A DNA stretch of 46,089 nucleotides from Streptomyces sp. S.PB5 (GTDB lineage Bacteria; Actinomycetota; Actinomycetes; Streptomycetales; Streptomycetaceae), in contig NZ_JAQMWP010000037.1 of assembly GCF_030403745.1 (NCBI RefSeq), positions 1 to 46,089 on the forward strand, written 5' to 3'. The position numbers and the translations under genes were made by a program. Position 1 is the first letter of the stretch. Every line of letters starts with the position of its first letter. This document shows, one piece after another, positions 7,578-16,348 of the stretch. The notes below the pieces were generated by a model. It worked only from the letters and a program-made list of their open reading frames with translations. It searched no databases and was not told where the DNA came from.

Positions 7578-8474
7578 TTATGCGGGGTGTGTGGGTTCCG
7601 GTCCTGTCGGGGTTGTGGTGAGTGTCCACGATGCCAGGATGTTGAGTGCTTGAGCGGATGTGGAGTGGGGTTCGGCGGTGTAGAGGAACAGTGTGATGTC
7701 GCTGTCGGGGAATGAGAGTGTTTCGTATTCGACGGTGAGTTCGCCGACCAGGGGGTGCCGCAGTCGTTTGGAGCCGTGGGTGCGCTGGTGGACGCGGTGC
7801 TGTTGCCACCAGCGGTCGAAGTCTTCGCTGCGTTGCCTCAGCTCGGTGACGAGCGCTTCGGTGGCCTGCCGGTCCGCTTCGCGCACCGCGTCGAGTCGTA
7901 GGTTTTCTACCGCGGCGCGTGCCTGCACGTCCCAGTCGATGAACAGGGTGCGTGCGTGCTGGTCGAGGAAGAGCCAGCGGGTGTAGTTGCGTTTTGTGGC
8001 GGGCATGGCCTCGAAGTCCGCGAACAGTGCTCTGGCCATGCGGTTCGCGCCCAGGACGACGGAGCGGCGGCCGAGGACGAGGGCGGGGACGGCCGGGTCC
8101 AGGGAGTTGAGCAGCTGGTGGAGGCCGGGGCGCAGGCGCTGAACGCTGGGGGTGCGCGGTACCGGACGGGCGGTGGTGCTGCCGATGAGGTCTTTGAGGT
8201 GGGTGAGGCTTGCCTCGTCGAGCCCCAGGGCATGCCCGATGGCCGCGACCACGGCCGGAGAGGGGTTGATGGGGCGGCCTTGTTCGAGACGGGCGTAGTA
8301 GTCGGTGGAGACGCCCGCCAGGCGGGCGACTTCCTCGCGTCGCAGTCCGGGTACGCGCCGCACGCGCCCGTCCGGTGGCAGTCCCGCCCGCTCGGGGTCG
8401 CACTGCGCGCGGGAGCGTTTGAGGAAGTCCGCGAGTTCGCGGTTGACAGAGGCCATGAGAGCAGTCTGTTCCAT
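7578..8474 (-). CDS. XRE-family regulator with MmyB-like ligand domain
   Basis: From the ATG at 8474 the protein has about 298 residues; a second ATG at 8456 is also possible. The N-terminal HTH reads LADFLKRSRAQCDPERAG, LRREEVARLAGVSTDYYARLEQGR. The C-terminal MmyB-like sensor domain contains VLGRRSVVLGANRMARALF, RWLFLDQHARTLFIDW and a final ITLFLYTAEP. These regulators typically repress a divergently transcribed oxidoreductase gene and respond to a small molecule. Here the short-chain dehydrogenase gene starts 179 bases away on the opposite strand, so mutual regulation from the shared promoter region is likely. Confidence 0.88.
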   Translation of the reverse strand: MEQTALMASVNRELADFLKRSRAQCDPERAGLPPDGRVRRVPGLRREEVARLAGVSTDYYARLEQGRPINPSPAVVAAIGHALGLDEASLTHLKDLIGSTTARPVPRTPSVQRLRPGLHQLLNSLDPAVPALVLGRRSVVLGANRMARALFADFEAMPATKRNYTRWLFLDQHARTLFIDWDVQARAAVENLRLDAVREADRQATEALVTELRQRSEDFDRWWQQHRVHQRTHGSKRLRHPLVGELTVEYETLSFPDSDITLFLYTAEPHSTSAQALNILASWTLTTTPTGPEPTHPA

Positions 8475-8653
8475 GGACGGCGAGCGTGGCCTCCTCAAAG
8501 GGGGGTCTGTCAGTCCTAGGCAGCCGCGGCCTAGGGCGTGCAGGGCTCGTGATGGCCCGGAAGAGCGCGCTTGGGCGGCCGACGATGGAGTCAGCGCCGG
8601 AACAGCAGCACCCTCCGGCTCCCCATCACGGCACCTAGGAAAGAGGATCACCC

Positions 8654-9511
8654 ATGTCTGGCACCACCACTGCCTCCACCTGGCTCGTCACCGGCGCCTC
8701 CCGCGGTATGGGGCTGGAGTTGGTGCGGCAGCTGCTCGCCCGGGGCGACAATGTGGCCGCCACCACCCGGTCCGTCGAGCGTCTGACGGCGGCGCTCGGC
8801 GGATCGGCCGACACCGGCCGGCTCCTCGCGCTGAGCGTGGACCTGACGGACCAGGCGCAGGTCGAAAGCGCCGTGCAGCAGACCGCCGAGCGCTTCGGCC
8901 GCCTGGACGTCGTCGTCAACAACGCGGGGTACGGCTACCTCGCGGCGGTCGAGGAGACCAGCGCCCAGGACGTGCGGGACATGCTCGACGTGCAGATCGC
9001 CGGGGTGTGGCATGTGCTGCGCGCGGCGCTGCCGGTGATGCGGGAGCAGCGCGCGGGCCGCATCATCAATGTCTCCTCGGTCCTGGGTCTGACCGCGGTG
9101 CCCGGCTGGGCCCTGTACTGCGCGGGCAAGTTCGCGCTCGAGGGGTTGAGCGAGGCGCTGGCCGCCGAGGTCGCGGACTTCGGTATCAAGGTCACTGTCG
9201 TGGAGCCCGGCTACTTCCGTACCTCCTTCCTCACCCCGGACTCCCTGGCCCTGCCGGCCGAGACCTGCGAGCACTATCCGGCGGTACGGGCCATGGTCGA
9301 GGACCACATCAAGCTCCAGGGGCACCAGCTCGGGGACCCCGTCAAGGCGGCCGCCGCCATCATCGAGGGCGCCGGCCGCGACGACGGCCCCCTGCGCCAG
9401 CTGCTGGGCTCCGACGCCCACGCCTACGCCAGCGCCAAGGTCGACGCCCTGCGCGCCGACCTCGACGCCAACGCGGTGTCCGCCCACGCCACGGACTTCC
9501 CCCAGGCCTGA
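8654..9511 (+). CDS. Short-chain dehydrogenase/reductase
   Basis: A 285-residue classical SDR. The nucleotide-binding motif TGASRGMG is near residue 14, VVVNNAGYG follows strand 4, INVSS carries the catalytic Ser, YCAGK supplies the Tyr and Lys of the active site, and PGYFRTSF follows the catalytic segment. AAAGAGGATC precedes the ATG. It reduces or oxidises a carbonyl/hydroxyl substrate with NAD(P)H; the substrate is unknown. Divergent from the XRE-MmyB regulator, which probably controls it. Confidence 0.92.
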   Translation: MSGTTTASTWLVTGASRGMGLELVRQLLARGDNVAATTRSVERLTAALGGSADTGRLLALSVDLTDQAQVESAVQQTAERFGRLDVVVNNAGYGYLAAVEETSAQDVRDMLDVQIAGVWHVLRAALPVMREQRAGRIINVSSVLGLTAVPGWALYCAGKFALEGLSEALAAEVADFGIKVTVVEPGYFRTSFLTPDSLALPAETCEHYPAVRAMVEDHIKLQGHQLGDPVKAAAAIIEGAGRDDGPLRQLLGSDAHAYASAKVDALRADLDANAVSAHATDFPQA

Positions 9512-9556
9512 GCCGCCTTTCCGGCGCCGCCATCACGGCCCTGTGCCGGGCCTGCA

Positions 9557-9671
9557 CCCGAAGCACCGAAACCCGAAGAATCCCGAAGCACCGGATCCCG
9601 AAGCACCGGATCCTGAAGCACCGAAGTACCGAAGCACCGAAACCCGAAGCACCGAAACCCGAAGAGTCCTG
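9557..9671 (+). repeat. Imperfect tandem repeat (CCGAAGCACCGRAWCC units)
   Basis: About eight imperfect units of 8-15 bp built on CCGAAGCACCG fill the gap between the SDR and the DJ-1/PfpI gene. Open reading frames across it are low-complexity artefacts. It may be a slippage array or a site of local duplication; no function is evident. Confidence 0.75.
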
Positions 9672-9691
9672 AAGAGAAAGCGATTCCTGTG

Positions 9692-10393
9692 ATGGGCCGT
9701 ATCCTGATTGTCATGTCCGCCGCCGGTGTCTGGGAGCGGGCCGACGGCTCGCTGTATCCGACGGGTTACTGGGCCGAGGAGGTCGCTGCTCCGCACGAGA
9801 AGTTCGTGCAGGCCGGGCACACTGTGGACTTCGCTTCCCCGGGTGGGGTCCTGCAGCCGTTGGACCTGCACAGCGCGGATCCTGCCATTGCCGGGGAGGA
9901 GTGCGCCCGCTACGTGGCGCATGCCCGGCAGGCGCTCAGTGATTTCGGCCCGCTGCTGAAGCTGGAGGACGTCGATGCCGCGGCATATGACGCGATCGTT
10001 CTTCCCGGTGGCCACGGCCCGGTCGTGGATCTTTACAAGGATGCCGGCCTGGGGCGCGTCCTGGTCTCCGCCGACGACCAGAACAAGATCATCGGGGCGG
10101 TCTGCCACGGCCCCGCCGCCCTGCTCAGCGCGGTCGGTCCCGACGGGCAGTGGGTTTTTGAGGGGCGTCGTATCGCCGCCTTCACCACCGAGGAGGAGGA
10201 GTTGTTCGGCACCGCTGACAATGCGCCCTGGCTGCAGGCCGACCGGCTCGCGCAGGCGGGTGCCCGCCTTGAGAAGGGCGCACCGTACCAGCCGTTCGTG
10301 CTCGAGGACGGCAACCTGGTGACCGGCCAGAACCCGGCTTCCAGTGGCCCTCTGGCCGACGCCGTCAACAGGCGGCTGGCCGGGCGGGCATGA
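9692..10393 (+). CDS. DJ-1/PfpI family (type 1 glutamine amidotransferase-like) protein
   Basis: A 233-residue cytoplasmic protein. GRILIVMSAAG forms the first strand, WAEEVAAPHEKFVQAGHTVDFASPGG the typical early segment, AIVLPGGHGP the loop before the nucleophile, and IIGAVCHGPAALL contains the nucleophilic Cys elbow. Members act as chaperone-like glyoxalases or amidotransferase-like hydrolases in stress. Two starts (GTG 9689, ATG 9692) are adjacent. The last 42 codons are repeated 311 bases downstream as part of a tandem duplication. Its place among redox genes suggests an aldehyde or electrophile stress role. Confidence 0.88.
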   Translation: MGRILIVMSAAGVWERADGSLYPTGYWAEEVAAPHEKFVQAGHTVDFASPGGVLQPLDLHSADPAIAGEECARYVAHARQALSDFGPLLKLEDVDAAAYDAIVLPGGHGPVVDLYKDAGLGRVLVSADDQNKIIGAVCHGPAALLSAVGPDGQWVFEGRRIAAFTTEEEELFGTADNAPWLQADRLAQAGARLEKGAPYQPFVLEDGNLVTGQNPASSGPLADAVNRRLAGRA

Positions 10394-10883
10394 CCACCGC
10401 CGGCAGGGGCAGACGCCGGCCGCACGCCGCCGCCTGCCCCCTGCGTCGGGCGACCGAGATCTGCGCCGGACGGCTTCCCTTTGCCGGCGCCCTGCCGGAC
10501 CCCTGGAGATCCATGTGCTTTGCGCCCACCGCAACCGGGCTGGCAGGCAGGTTCCCGCCGAAGCCGTTGCGGCCCCGCCTTGAGAAGGGCGCACCGTACC
10601 AGCCGTTCGTGCTCGAGGACGGCAACCTGGTGACCGGCCAGAACCCGGCTTCCAGCGGCCCTCTGGCCGACGCCGTCAACAGGCGGCTGGCCGGGCGGGC
10701 ATGACCACCGCCGGCAGAGGCAGACGCCGGCCGCACGCCGCCGCCCCCCTGCGTCAGGTGACCGAGACCTGCGCCGGACGACTCCGCTCGCCGACGCCCT
10801 ACCGGACCCATGGAGACCGATGTGCTTTCCACTCACCGCAACCGGGCTGGCAGGCAGGTTCCCGCCGAAGCCGTTGCGGCCCC
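10265..10883 (+). repeat. Tandem duplication of ~310 bp spanning PfpI 3' end and MFS 5' end
   Basis: Copy 1 starts at 10265 and copy 2 at 10576; both begin CGCCTTGAGAAGGGCGCACC. Copy 1 holds the last codons of the PfpI gene, its stop and a first version of the MFS start region; copy 2 repeats the PfpI tail (ending at 10704) and the region that now encodes the MFS N-terminus up to 10883. Offsets drift from 311 to 307 bases, so a few indels have accumulated. The copy-1 equivalent of the MFS start is dead. Confidence 0.9.
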
Positions 10884-12069
10884 ACCCGCCGCTGCGCCCC
10901 GCTGGATGTGGCTGGCCATCCTGCCGATCTTGTCGCTGTTTGTCCTGTCCAACGCCGCCACCCCGCTGTACACGATCTGGCAACAGCGCATCGGCTTCTC
11001 CGACACCACGCTCACGTGGATCTTCGTGGTCTACATCGCGGGGCTGCTGACCTCGCTGCTCGTCAGCGGCCCTGCCTCGGACAGGGTGGGGCGCAAGCCC
11101 GTGCTCCTGCCCGCTCTCGCGCTGTCCTTCGTGAGCTGTCTGCTGTTCATGACGGCCGGCAGTGTTGCCGCTCTTGTTGCCGCGCGGCTGCTGACCGGTC
11201 TCAGCGGCGGAGCCGTCGTCTCCTGCGGCATCGCCGCCGTGATCGATCTCTCCGGGGGCCGCCGCGCCCAGGCGGCCCGCCTCGCCTCCAGCGCCATCGT
11301 GCTGGGTTCCGGGCTCGGCCCCCTGCTGGCGGGAGCCGTCATCGGCGTCTTTGCGGAGCCCGTGCGCCCCGTCTTCCTCCTCGTCCTTGTCCTGCTGGCC
11401 GCATCCGTGCTGGTCGCCGTCAGGATGCCGTTGCCCGCCCGCCCCCGCCGCAAGGGGCGCTTCATCCAGATGCCCGCGGTGCCACGGCCGCAGCTGACAC
11501 ACCTTGTTCTGGGCGTCGCCGTCTACGCCCCCGGGCTGATCGGCGGGTCCTTCTTCCTGGCACTGGGCCCCTCCTTGCTGCACAGTGCGCAACCGCACGC
11601 CGGAGCCCTGGCCACCGGATCGCTGGTCTTCCTCGCCTTCGCGGCGGCCACCACCATCCAGTTCACGGCCCGCCGTCTGCCGGTGAGGGACATGCTGCCC
11701 GCCAGCGCCGGCGCCACGTTCGCCGGCATGGCCTGCCTCCTCGTGGCGGCCGCCACGCACCAGGTGGCCGCGCTCTGCACCGCCGCGGTCCTGGTCGGTG
11801 TGGGACAGGGCGCGGGACAGCTTGGCGCCTTCACCCTGCTCAACACCTCGGTGCCGCGCGAGCGTCTCGCCGCCGCGAACGCATGCCTGAGCATCAGCGT
11901 CTACCTTCCCGCCGCCGCCTTCACTCTTGCCGCCGGCCGGGCGAGCGACTGGTTCGGCATCGGCATCGGCACGCAGTTGCTGGCGGCCGTCGTGATGCTG
12001 ATCGCCACCGTCGTCGGCGTCATGCTCGTCCTCTGGAGGGACCGGGTGCCTGCGGCAGACCGAAAATGA
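10810..12069 (+). CDS. MFS transporter
   Basis: A 419-residue integral membrane protein with about 12 hydrophobic segments. The early GPASDRVGRKPVLLPAL matches motif A between helices 2 and 3 of the major facilitator superfamily, and VPRERLAAANACLSISVYLPAAAF is typical of the C-terminal half. The first ~25 residues come from the duplicated segment and may not be native. It likely exports a drug or metabolite. Next to the PfpI gene on the same strand, so possibly co-transcribed. No close substrate prediction can be made. Confidence 0.85.
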   Translation: METDVLSTHRNRAGRQVPAEAVAAPPAAAPRWMWLAILPILSLFVLSNAATPLYTIWQQRIGFSDTTLTWIFVVYIAGLLTSLLVSGPASDRVGRKPVLLPALALSFVSCLLFMTAGSVAALVAARLLTGLSGGAVVSCGIAAVIDLSGGRRAQAARLASSAIVLGSGLGPLLAGAVIGVFAEPVRPVFLLVLVLLAASVLVAVRMPLPARPRRKGRFIQMPAVPRPQLTHLVLGVAVYAPGLIGGSFFLALGPSLLHSAQPHAGALATGSLVFLAFAAATTIQFTARRLPVRDMLPASAGATFAGMACLLVAAATHQVAALCTAAVLVGVGQGAGQLGAFTLLNTSVPRERLAAANACLSISVYLPAAAFTLAAGRASDWFGIGIGTQLLAAVVMLIATVVGVMLVLWRDRVPAADRK

Positions 12070-12197
12070 ACTCAGCTCGACTCCGTCGGGAATCTGGGGT
12101 GCCGTCAACGAATGGCCAACCAACCGACACGTGGCTGAGCGTGACCTTGTGGGTGTCGCCATGTCCGGCAGGCTCCGGGGCGGTGTTTCATGAAGGG

Positions 12198-12522
12198 TCA
12201 CTCCTGGGCGGGGTCCTTGGCCTGGTTCTCGGCGCGCCACTGCGTCAGGCGGCGGGTGCAGGACGCGCTGTCGGCGGGGCACTCGTCCGCGGTGTCGGGG
12301 CAGGGGTGGCGCTACGTCGATCAGTTCGTCGTCCGGGGCGTACCGGCGTGCCGGCCATCCTTGGCTGTTGCGGGCGGTGCCGTGGTTCTCCGGCGGGTGA
12401 TCGGCGGAGCGCCGTCGTCGATGTGGATCTTCCAGCCGTCGGCCAGCGGGACGAGGACGACGGTGCGGCCGGTGGCCAGGGCGGTCACCAGCGGCCCCGC
12501 CGAGGCGAGTTGAGGTGGCCCT
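12198..12522 (-). pseudogene. Hypothetical gene broken by two frameshifts
   Basis: Three coding-like pieces lie in successive frames on the minus strand: LASAGPLVTALATGRTVVLVPLADGW with KIHIDDGAPPI, then RYAPDDELIDVA, then a Cys-containing tail DTADECPADSASCTRRLTQW ending at a TGA. Each lacks its own start. Joining them with single-base shifts gives one protein of about 110 residues or more. The family is not recognised. The stretch 12070-12197 holds no gene. Confidence 0.45.
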
Positions 12523-12588
12523 GGTTTGTGGGTAATCGGTGAAATCCGCCCTTCCGGCGCGGCGTGGTCATCGCAACAACCCCGAGGG

Positions 12589-12954
12589 TCAGGTGCTGCA
12601 ACCACCTCTGGAACCCAAGTCGCCCCGGGGGGAGCCCAAAAGCGCCGCCCTAGCCACTCGCGGCACGTCGAACGGCACGAGTTCAGCCTGCCCCCGCGCG
12701 ATCACCTGCTGGACACGTCCCGTCACGAGATCGCATTCGTCCACCACGGGCGTGACCTTCGGGTCGTTCTTCACCCGGTCGAACAACCGGGTCCCCGGGC
12801 CTGTCAGCGCGCAGAAGGCGCCGTCCTCCCACAAGAACCAGACCGGGCGCACGGTGGGCCCGCTCGTGGCAAGACGAGCGGTGAGCGGCTGCTGCAGGAA
12901 CGTGTCCACATCGAAGCTGTGAGACGTCACCTCGCCAATCTTGTGGTGCCACAC
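12589..12954 (-). CDS. Pyridoxamine 5'-phosphate oxidase-like FMN-binding protein
   Basis: A 121-residue protein. The split-barrel segment LATSGPTVRPVWFLWEDGAFCALTGPGTRLFDRVKNDPKV resembles PPOX-like F420/FMN-binding proteins. Homologues usually continue ~25 residues with a conserved C-terminal strand; here the end (ALLGSPRGDLGSRGGCST) looks out of frame, so the C-terminus may be frameshifted. It might reduce or bind a cofactor-dependent substrate. Moderately sure of the fold, unsure of integrity. Confidence 0.65.
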   Translation of the reverse strand: MWHHKIGEVTSHSFDVDTFLQQPLTARLATSGPTVRPVWFLWEDGAFCALTGPGTRLFDRVKNDPKVTPVVDECDLVTGRVQQVIARGQAELVPFDVPRVARAALLGSPRGDLGSRGGCST

Positions 12955-13091
12955 GCCTGTTGCCTACCGACTTCCGACCTGGGAGCACGGCAGCACGACA
13001 GGCACGTCACCCGGCCTGACGTCCCGCAGAGGCGGGGAATCGCGTGACGTTAGCCCTGGGGAAAATCGCGGCAGGGGGCGTGACATGTTCG

Positions 13092-14033
13092 TCAGGGGGT
13101 GTTGCGGGTGCGGAAGGTGCTGGGGCTGATGCCGCGGTGGCGTTTGAAGGCGGCGCTGAAGCCGAAGGCGTCGGCGTAGCCGACGTGCTTGGCGATCTGG
13201 GCGAGGGAGGCGTGGGTGTCGGACAGGAGTGTCTCGGCTTCGTCCATGCGGCATTGGGTGAGGTAGGCCAGTGGCGGGCGGCCCATCACCTTGGTGAAGT
13301 GTTTGGCGAACAGGGCTCGGGAGACGCCGGCTTCGGCGGCGAGTGCCTCTACGGTCCATTTTCTGGCGGGCCGGGCGTGGAAGGCTTTGAGAGCGGGGGC
13401 AAGGACCGGGTCGGCCTGGCTGCGATACCAGTGGGGGGCTTTGGGGCCTGCCTGGTCGAACCAGGTACGCAGTGTGCACACCAGGGCCCAGTCCAGCAGC
13501 CGGTCCATCAGGGCCTGGGAGCCGGCCGAGCGCAGGGCGGCGTCGGCGGCAGCCGTCTCCAGCCAGGCGCAGACCTCTGTGTCCTCGTTGATCACGAGTA
13601 CCGGGGGCAGCGCGCGGAGCAGCCGTTCATGGCGATGGCCCACGGCGCGGTAGGCGCCCACGATCAGTGCGGTTGCTCCGTCCGGTTCGGTGCCCCAGCG
13701 GATGCCGCCGAGGTCGTGGGCGGTGTGTTCGGCATCCGCTGCGAAGCACGCGATGTCGTATGCGGCGTGCGGGCGGTCGAGGGTGGCCGGCTGGTCCACG
13801 AGGTGGAACGGGCCGGGGCCGCGCACGACGGCCGTGTCGCCGACGCCGACCGCTCGTTCGCCTCCGTCGGGCAGCAGCAGAACGCCGCCGCCCCGCAGCA
13901 CGCTGACCATCGTGAGCGGGGCGCCGTCGACGAAGCGGATGCTCCAGGGCGCTTCCAGTACCGCGTGGCAGACGACCGAGCCCTCGGCCCGGATGCCACC
14001 CAGCAGCGCACTCAAAGGATCCACACAGGCCAT
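13092..14033 (-). CDS. AraC-family transcriptional regulator with cupin sensor
   Basis: A 313-residue protein. The N-terminal half is a cupin-like AraC-binding domain (WSIRFVDGAPLTMVSVLRGGGVLLLPDGG, AVGVGDTAVVRGPGPFHL). The C-terminal ~100 residues hold two HTH motifs: WTVEALAAEAGVSRALFAKHF and SLAQIAKHVGYADAFGFSAAFKRHRGISPSTFR. Divergent from the NAD(P)H oxidoreductase gene at 14138 across 104 bases, so the two probably share a control region, with the regulator responding to a redox-active or quinone compound. Confidence 0.92.
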   Translation of the reverse strand: MACVDPLSALLGGIRAEGSVVCHAVLEAPWSIRFVDGAPLTMVSVLRGGGVLLLPDGGERAVGVGDTAVVRGPGPFHLVDQPATLDRPHAAYDIACFAADAEHTAHDLGGIRWGTEPDGATALIVGAYRAVGHRHERLLRALPPVLVINEDTEVCAWLETAAADAALRSAGSQALMDRLLDWALVCTLRTWFDQAGPKAPHWYRSQADPVLAPALKAFHARPARKWTVEALAAEAGVSRALFAKHFTKVMGRPPLAYLTQCRMDEAETLLSDTHASLAQIAKHVGYADAFGFSAAFKRHRGISPSTFRTRNTP

Positions 14034-14137
14034 CGTAGACGAACTCCTATGCAGCAGAGCGTTTCCCCTATGGATCGTCTAACAGATCACGGGTGTACTG
14101 GACGGGCCGAACACACCGAAACCCGTCAGGAGAAGCC

Positions 14138-14818
14138 GTGCCGCACCGCAGCAGCACTGCCAGGACCGCACTCGTCGTCCTCGCACACCACCGGGCCGAT
14201 TCCCTCACCGCGTCCACCGCCCGCCGTACCGCCGCGCACCTCGAGACCGCCGGATACCGCGTCGACCTGCTCGACCTGCACGCCGAAGGGTTCGACCCGC
14301 GGATGAACGCGGCGGACCAGCCGGACTGGGGCAACCGGGACAAGCGCTACTCCAACGAAGCCCAGGCCCATATGCAGCGCGTGCTCGACGCCGACGTCGT
14401 CGTCGCCGTGTTCCCCGTGTACTGGCAGAGCGTGCCCGCCCTCCTCAAGGGCTGGATCGACCGCGTGTGGAACTACGGATTCGCCTACGGCCGCAGCAAG
14501 CCCCGCCTGGCGGGCAAGCGCATGCTGTGGCTGGGCCTGGCCGGCGCCACCTCCCACGACCCCGTCACCGAGGGAATGCACGCCGTGCTGGAGACCAACC
14601 TGAGCGAGGGCATCGCCTATTACTGCGGCTTCTCCCACTCCCGCGTCGCCCTGCTCCCCGACGCCGAGGAACGCCCGCAGCGCATCGATGCCGAGGGCAA
14701 TCTGCTGGTCGGCGACGCGGTTGCGGGAGCCGAACGCGAGGCGCAGTATGCCGAGTTCGACCGCCGCACGCGCAAGGCCGTGGAAGGCTTCCTGGCCGCG
14801 GAACCGGCGGCGGCCTGA
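14138..14818 (+). CDS. NAD(P)H-dependent quinone/flavin oxidoreductase (MdaB-like)
   Basis: A 226-residue flavodoxin-fold protein from GTG after an AGGAG site. ALVVLAHHRADSLTAS is the FMN phosphate loop, DVVVAVFPVYWQSVPALLKGWIDRVW is the characteristic segment of the NQO1/MdaB family, and FAYGRSKPRLAGKRMLW follows. It would carry out two-electron reduction of quinones or other electrophiles in the cytoplasm. Regulated, by inference, by the divergent AraC protein. Confidence 0.9.
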   Translation: MPHRSSTARTALVVLAHHRADSLTASTARRTAAHLETAGYRVDLLDLHAEGFDPRMNAADQPDWGNRDKRYSNEAQAHMQRVLDADVVVAVFPVYWQSVPALLKGWIDRVWNYGFAYGRSKPRLAGKRMLWLGLAGATSHDPVTEGMHAVLETNLSEGIAYYCGFSHSRVALLPDAEERPQRIDAEGNLLVGDAVAGAEREAQYAEFDRRTRKAVEGFLAAEPAAA

Positions 14819-14929
14819 GGACGGACACAGCCTCCCGCCCTGCCACGTGCTGCTCCGGCCCGCATAACGCAGCGGCGATGCGGGTTGTCGCGGACGTCGC
14901 CGTAGTGGGACTGGCGCCTGCCGTCGGCG

Positions 14930-15015
14930 CCGAGGCCAAGGCCAAGGTCGGGGTCGGGTGTCGGGGCCGGTGTCGGTCGGGTGTCGGGGCCAAGGTCGGT
15001 GTCGGGTGTCGCTGC
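14930..15015 (+). repeat. Degenerate GGTGTCGG tandem repeat
   Basis: Repeated units such as GGTCGGGTGTCGGGGCC and GGTGTCGG fill the gap between the oxidoreductase and the secreted DUF5707 gene. Low-complexity, GC-rich; no gene. Confidence 0.7.
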
Positions 15016-15214
15016 GGCGGGTGCACGATCGCCCGGCCGCGCAGGGCGCGCGTGCGGGCGGGTTGAGTGACAGGGGGCCCTGCCGGGGCTGAAGTCCCCA
15101 TCCACAGTTGAGTATGCGTACTCACGGCCGGACGGCCCCGCGCGGTGATCCTTGATGCAGCGGCGCGGCCAAAGGGCGCCGCTGGAGCTGACTCGATCAC
15201 GGGGGAGAACTGAC

Positions 15215-15667
15215 ATGTCTGGACGCATCATCGTGGGCTCGGCCGCCGCACTCGTCGTCGTGGGCGGTGTGGGAGCGTTCGCGCTGGCCCATGCCGGGCA
15301 GCAGCCGCCCGTGGTGGAGCACAGCACCGCCCGTTACACGGCCCCGGCCGACGACCGCGCGGGCTCCTTCACCTTCACCGCCGACGTCACGGCGGACTCC
15401 GGCGTGAAGAGCCTGAAGGTACTGGCCTGGCCGGCTGACGGCCCGTTCGCGAAGACGGGGCTGAGCGAGAAGGAGCTGGCCGCCGTGGAGCCGGCCACGT
15501 GCACGCCCGCCGGCGGCGACACCGCCCGCTGCACCTATCAGGTCACGGTGAGCGCTGCCGAGGCCGCCGAGGCCGCCACCGGCCGCTGGTATGTCGCCAC
15601 CCTCGCCACGGCGGACAACGGCGACACCGCCTTCGCCGACCAGAGCGCCACCTTCACCGTCGGCTGA
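15215..15667 (+). CDS. Secreted DUF5707-like protein
   Basis: A 150-residue protein with an N-terminal signal segment (MSGRIIVGSAAALVVVGGVG, then AFALAHAG) and an Ig-like beta-rich mature part: SFTFTADVTADSGVKSLKVLAWP, a Cys pair at ATCTPAGGDTARCTYQVTVS, and WYVATLATADNGDTAFADQSATFTVG at the end. GGGGGAG lies 9 bases before the ATG. DUF5707 proteins are exported Streptomyces proteins of unknown role. Likely extracytoplasmic, stabilised by one disulfide. Confidence 0.8.
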   Translation: MSGRIIVGSAAALVVVGGVGAFALAHAGQQPPVVEHSTARYTAPADDRAGSFTFTADVTADSGVKSLKVLAWPADGPFAKTGLSEKELAAVEPATCTPAGGDTARCTYQVTVSAAEAAEAATGRWYVATLATADNGDTAFADQSATFTVG

Positions 15668-16194
15668 GCTTGTTCCTGCCGAGAGCGGCCAGGTGCGCCG
15701 GTGGCCGTGGGCGGCGACGAAGGCGAGGTCCTCGGCGCTGGACCAAGAACCGCCATCCCGCACCCCGGACAAGCGGGCCGCCGACACCTCCCGACACCGC
15801 GGCCCTCGGCATCCCCTGCGACGTACGGCATGGGCATCTGGACCGCGACGCTGCCCTGCCCGAACTACTCGGCCCGGGCCGCCCGCCCTGCGTATCAGCA
15901 GAGCCTGGACCCGGTTGCGGGGGAGGGGGCCTGATCGGATCATGGCGCACCGTCAGGAGGACGGTCTGGCCGGGCGCCTCGGCCTGAACGGACCGACGGC
16001 CGCGGAGGTGTGCCTGGGCTGGAGCGATCGAGAGGGCCAGGGCGCCGGCCGTGGCGGTGCGCGCAGGACCCCCTTCGAAGACCACAAGCGGGTTGTGGTC
16101 TTCGTGGCGGAGGCCGGGTGGAGCACCCGTACCCGAATACGGGGCATGGGCCCCCAGAGCCGGTGATGACCGCACCCTCGATGGTCAAAAGAAG
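15668..16194. other. Gene-poor stretch before the tRNA-like gene
   Basis: Several frames stay open because of GC bias, but none has a plausible start or family signature. Local inverted repeats such as CCACAAGCGGGTTGTGG near 16082 are the only structure I see. Confidence 0.4.
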
Positions 16195-16232
16195 CGGAGC
16201 CGGTCCCGGTGTACACCGGGACCGGCTCCGCC
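16195..16232 (-). terminator. Rho-independent terminator of the tRNA-like gene
   Basis: A perfect 38-bp palindrome with two 19-base arms (GCGGAGCCGGTCCCGGTGT and its complement) and no spacer. On the minus strand it is followed by CTTCTTTTG, a T-rich tract. It begins five bases after the 3' end of the tRNA-like gene, the usual arrangement for a monocistronic tRNA unit. Confidence 0.85.
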
Positions 16233-16237
16233 TATCG

Positions 16238-16307
16238 AGCGCCGGGCAGGCCTTGCACCTGCATCTCCCCGCAGGAAGCGGGACGTCTTGCCTTGGACCA
16301 CCAACGC
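16238..16307 (-). tRNA. tRNA-Gly(UCC)-like gene with aberrant T loop
   Basis: Reading the minus strand: acceptor GCGTTGG pairs with CCGGCGC (two G-U pairs), discriminator T; bases 8-9 TG; D arm GTC / GAC around CAAGGCAA (contains GG); anticodon arm TCCCG / CGGGG around loop CTTCCTG, giving U33 and anticodon UCC; variable AGAT; T arm GCAGG / CCTGC around TGCAAGG. All stems pair. Oddities are a three-pair D stem, a pyrimidine at position 37, and G instead of T at position 55 in the T loop. The discriminator U suits bacterial glycine. CCA is not encoded. A dedicated terminator follows. It may be a non-standard glycine tRNA or a tRNA-like RNA rather than a normal translation tRNA. Confidence 0.7.
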
Positions 16308-16348
16308 GCAGCCGGCTGCCTCGAGTTCGGGCGACCAGCTCAAGATCA

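Noticed and set aside
10033..12282. 749-codon open frame on the minus strand
   Set aside because: It is antisense to the PfpI and MFS genes, rich in Asp/Gly/Gln/His repeats, with no recognisable domain, and includes the tandem duplication twice.
13044..14306. 420-codon plus-strand frame opposite the AraC gene
   Set aside because: Antisense shadow of a clear AraC-family gene with Gly/Val/Ala-rich content.
14930..15015. Repeat array as operator cluster
   Set aside because: Units are degenerate and irregularly spaced with no dyad symmetry; low-complexity DNA is the simpler view.
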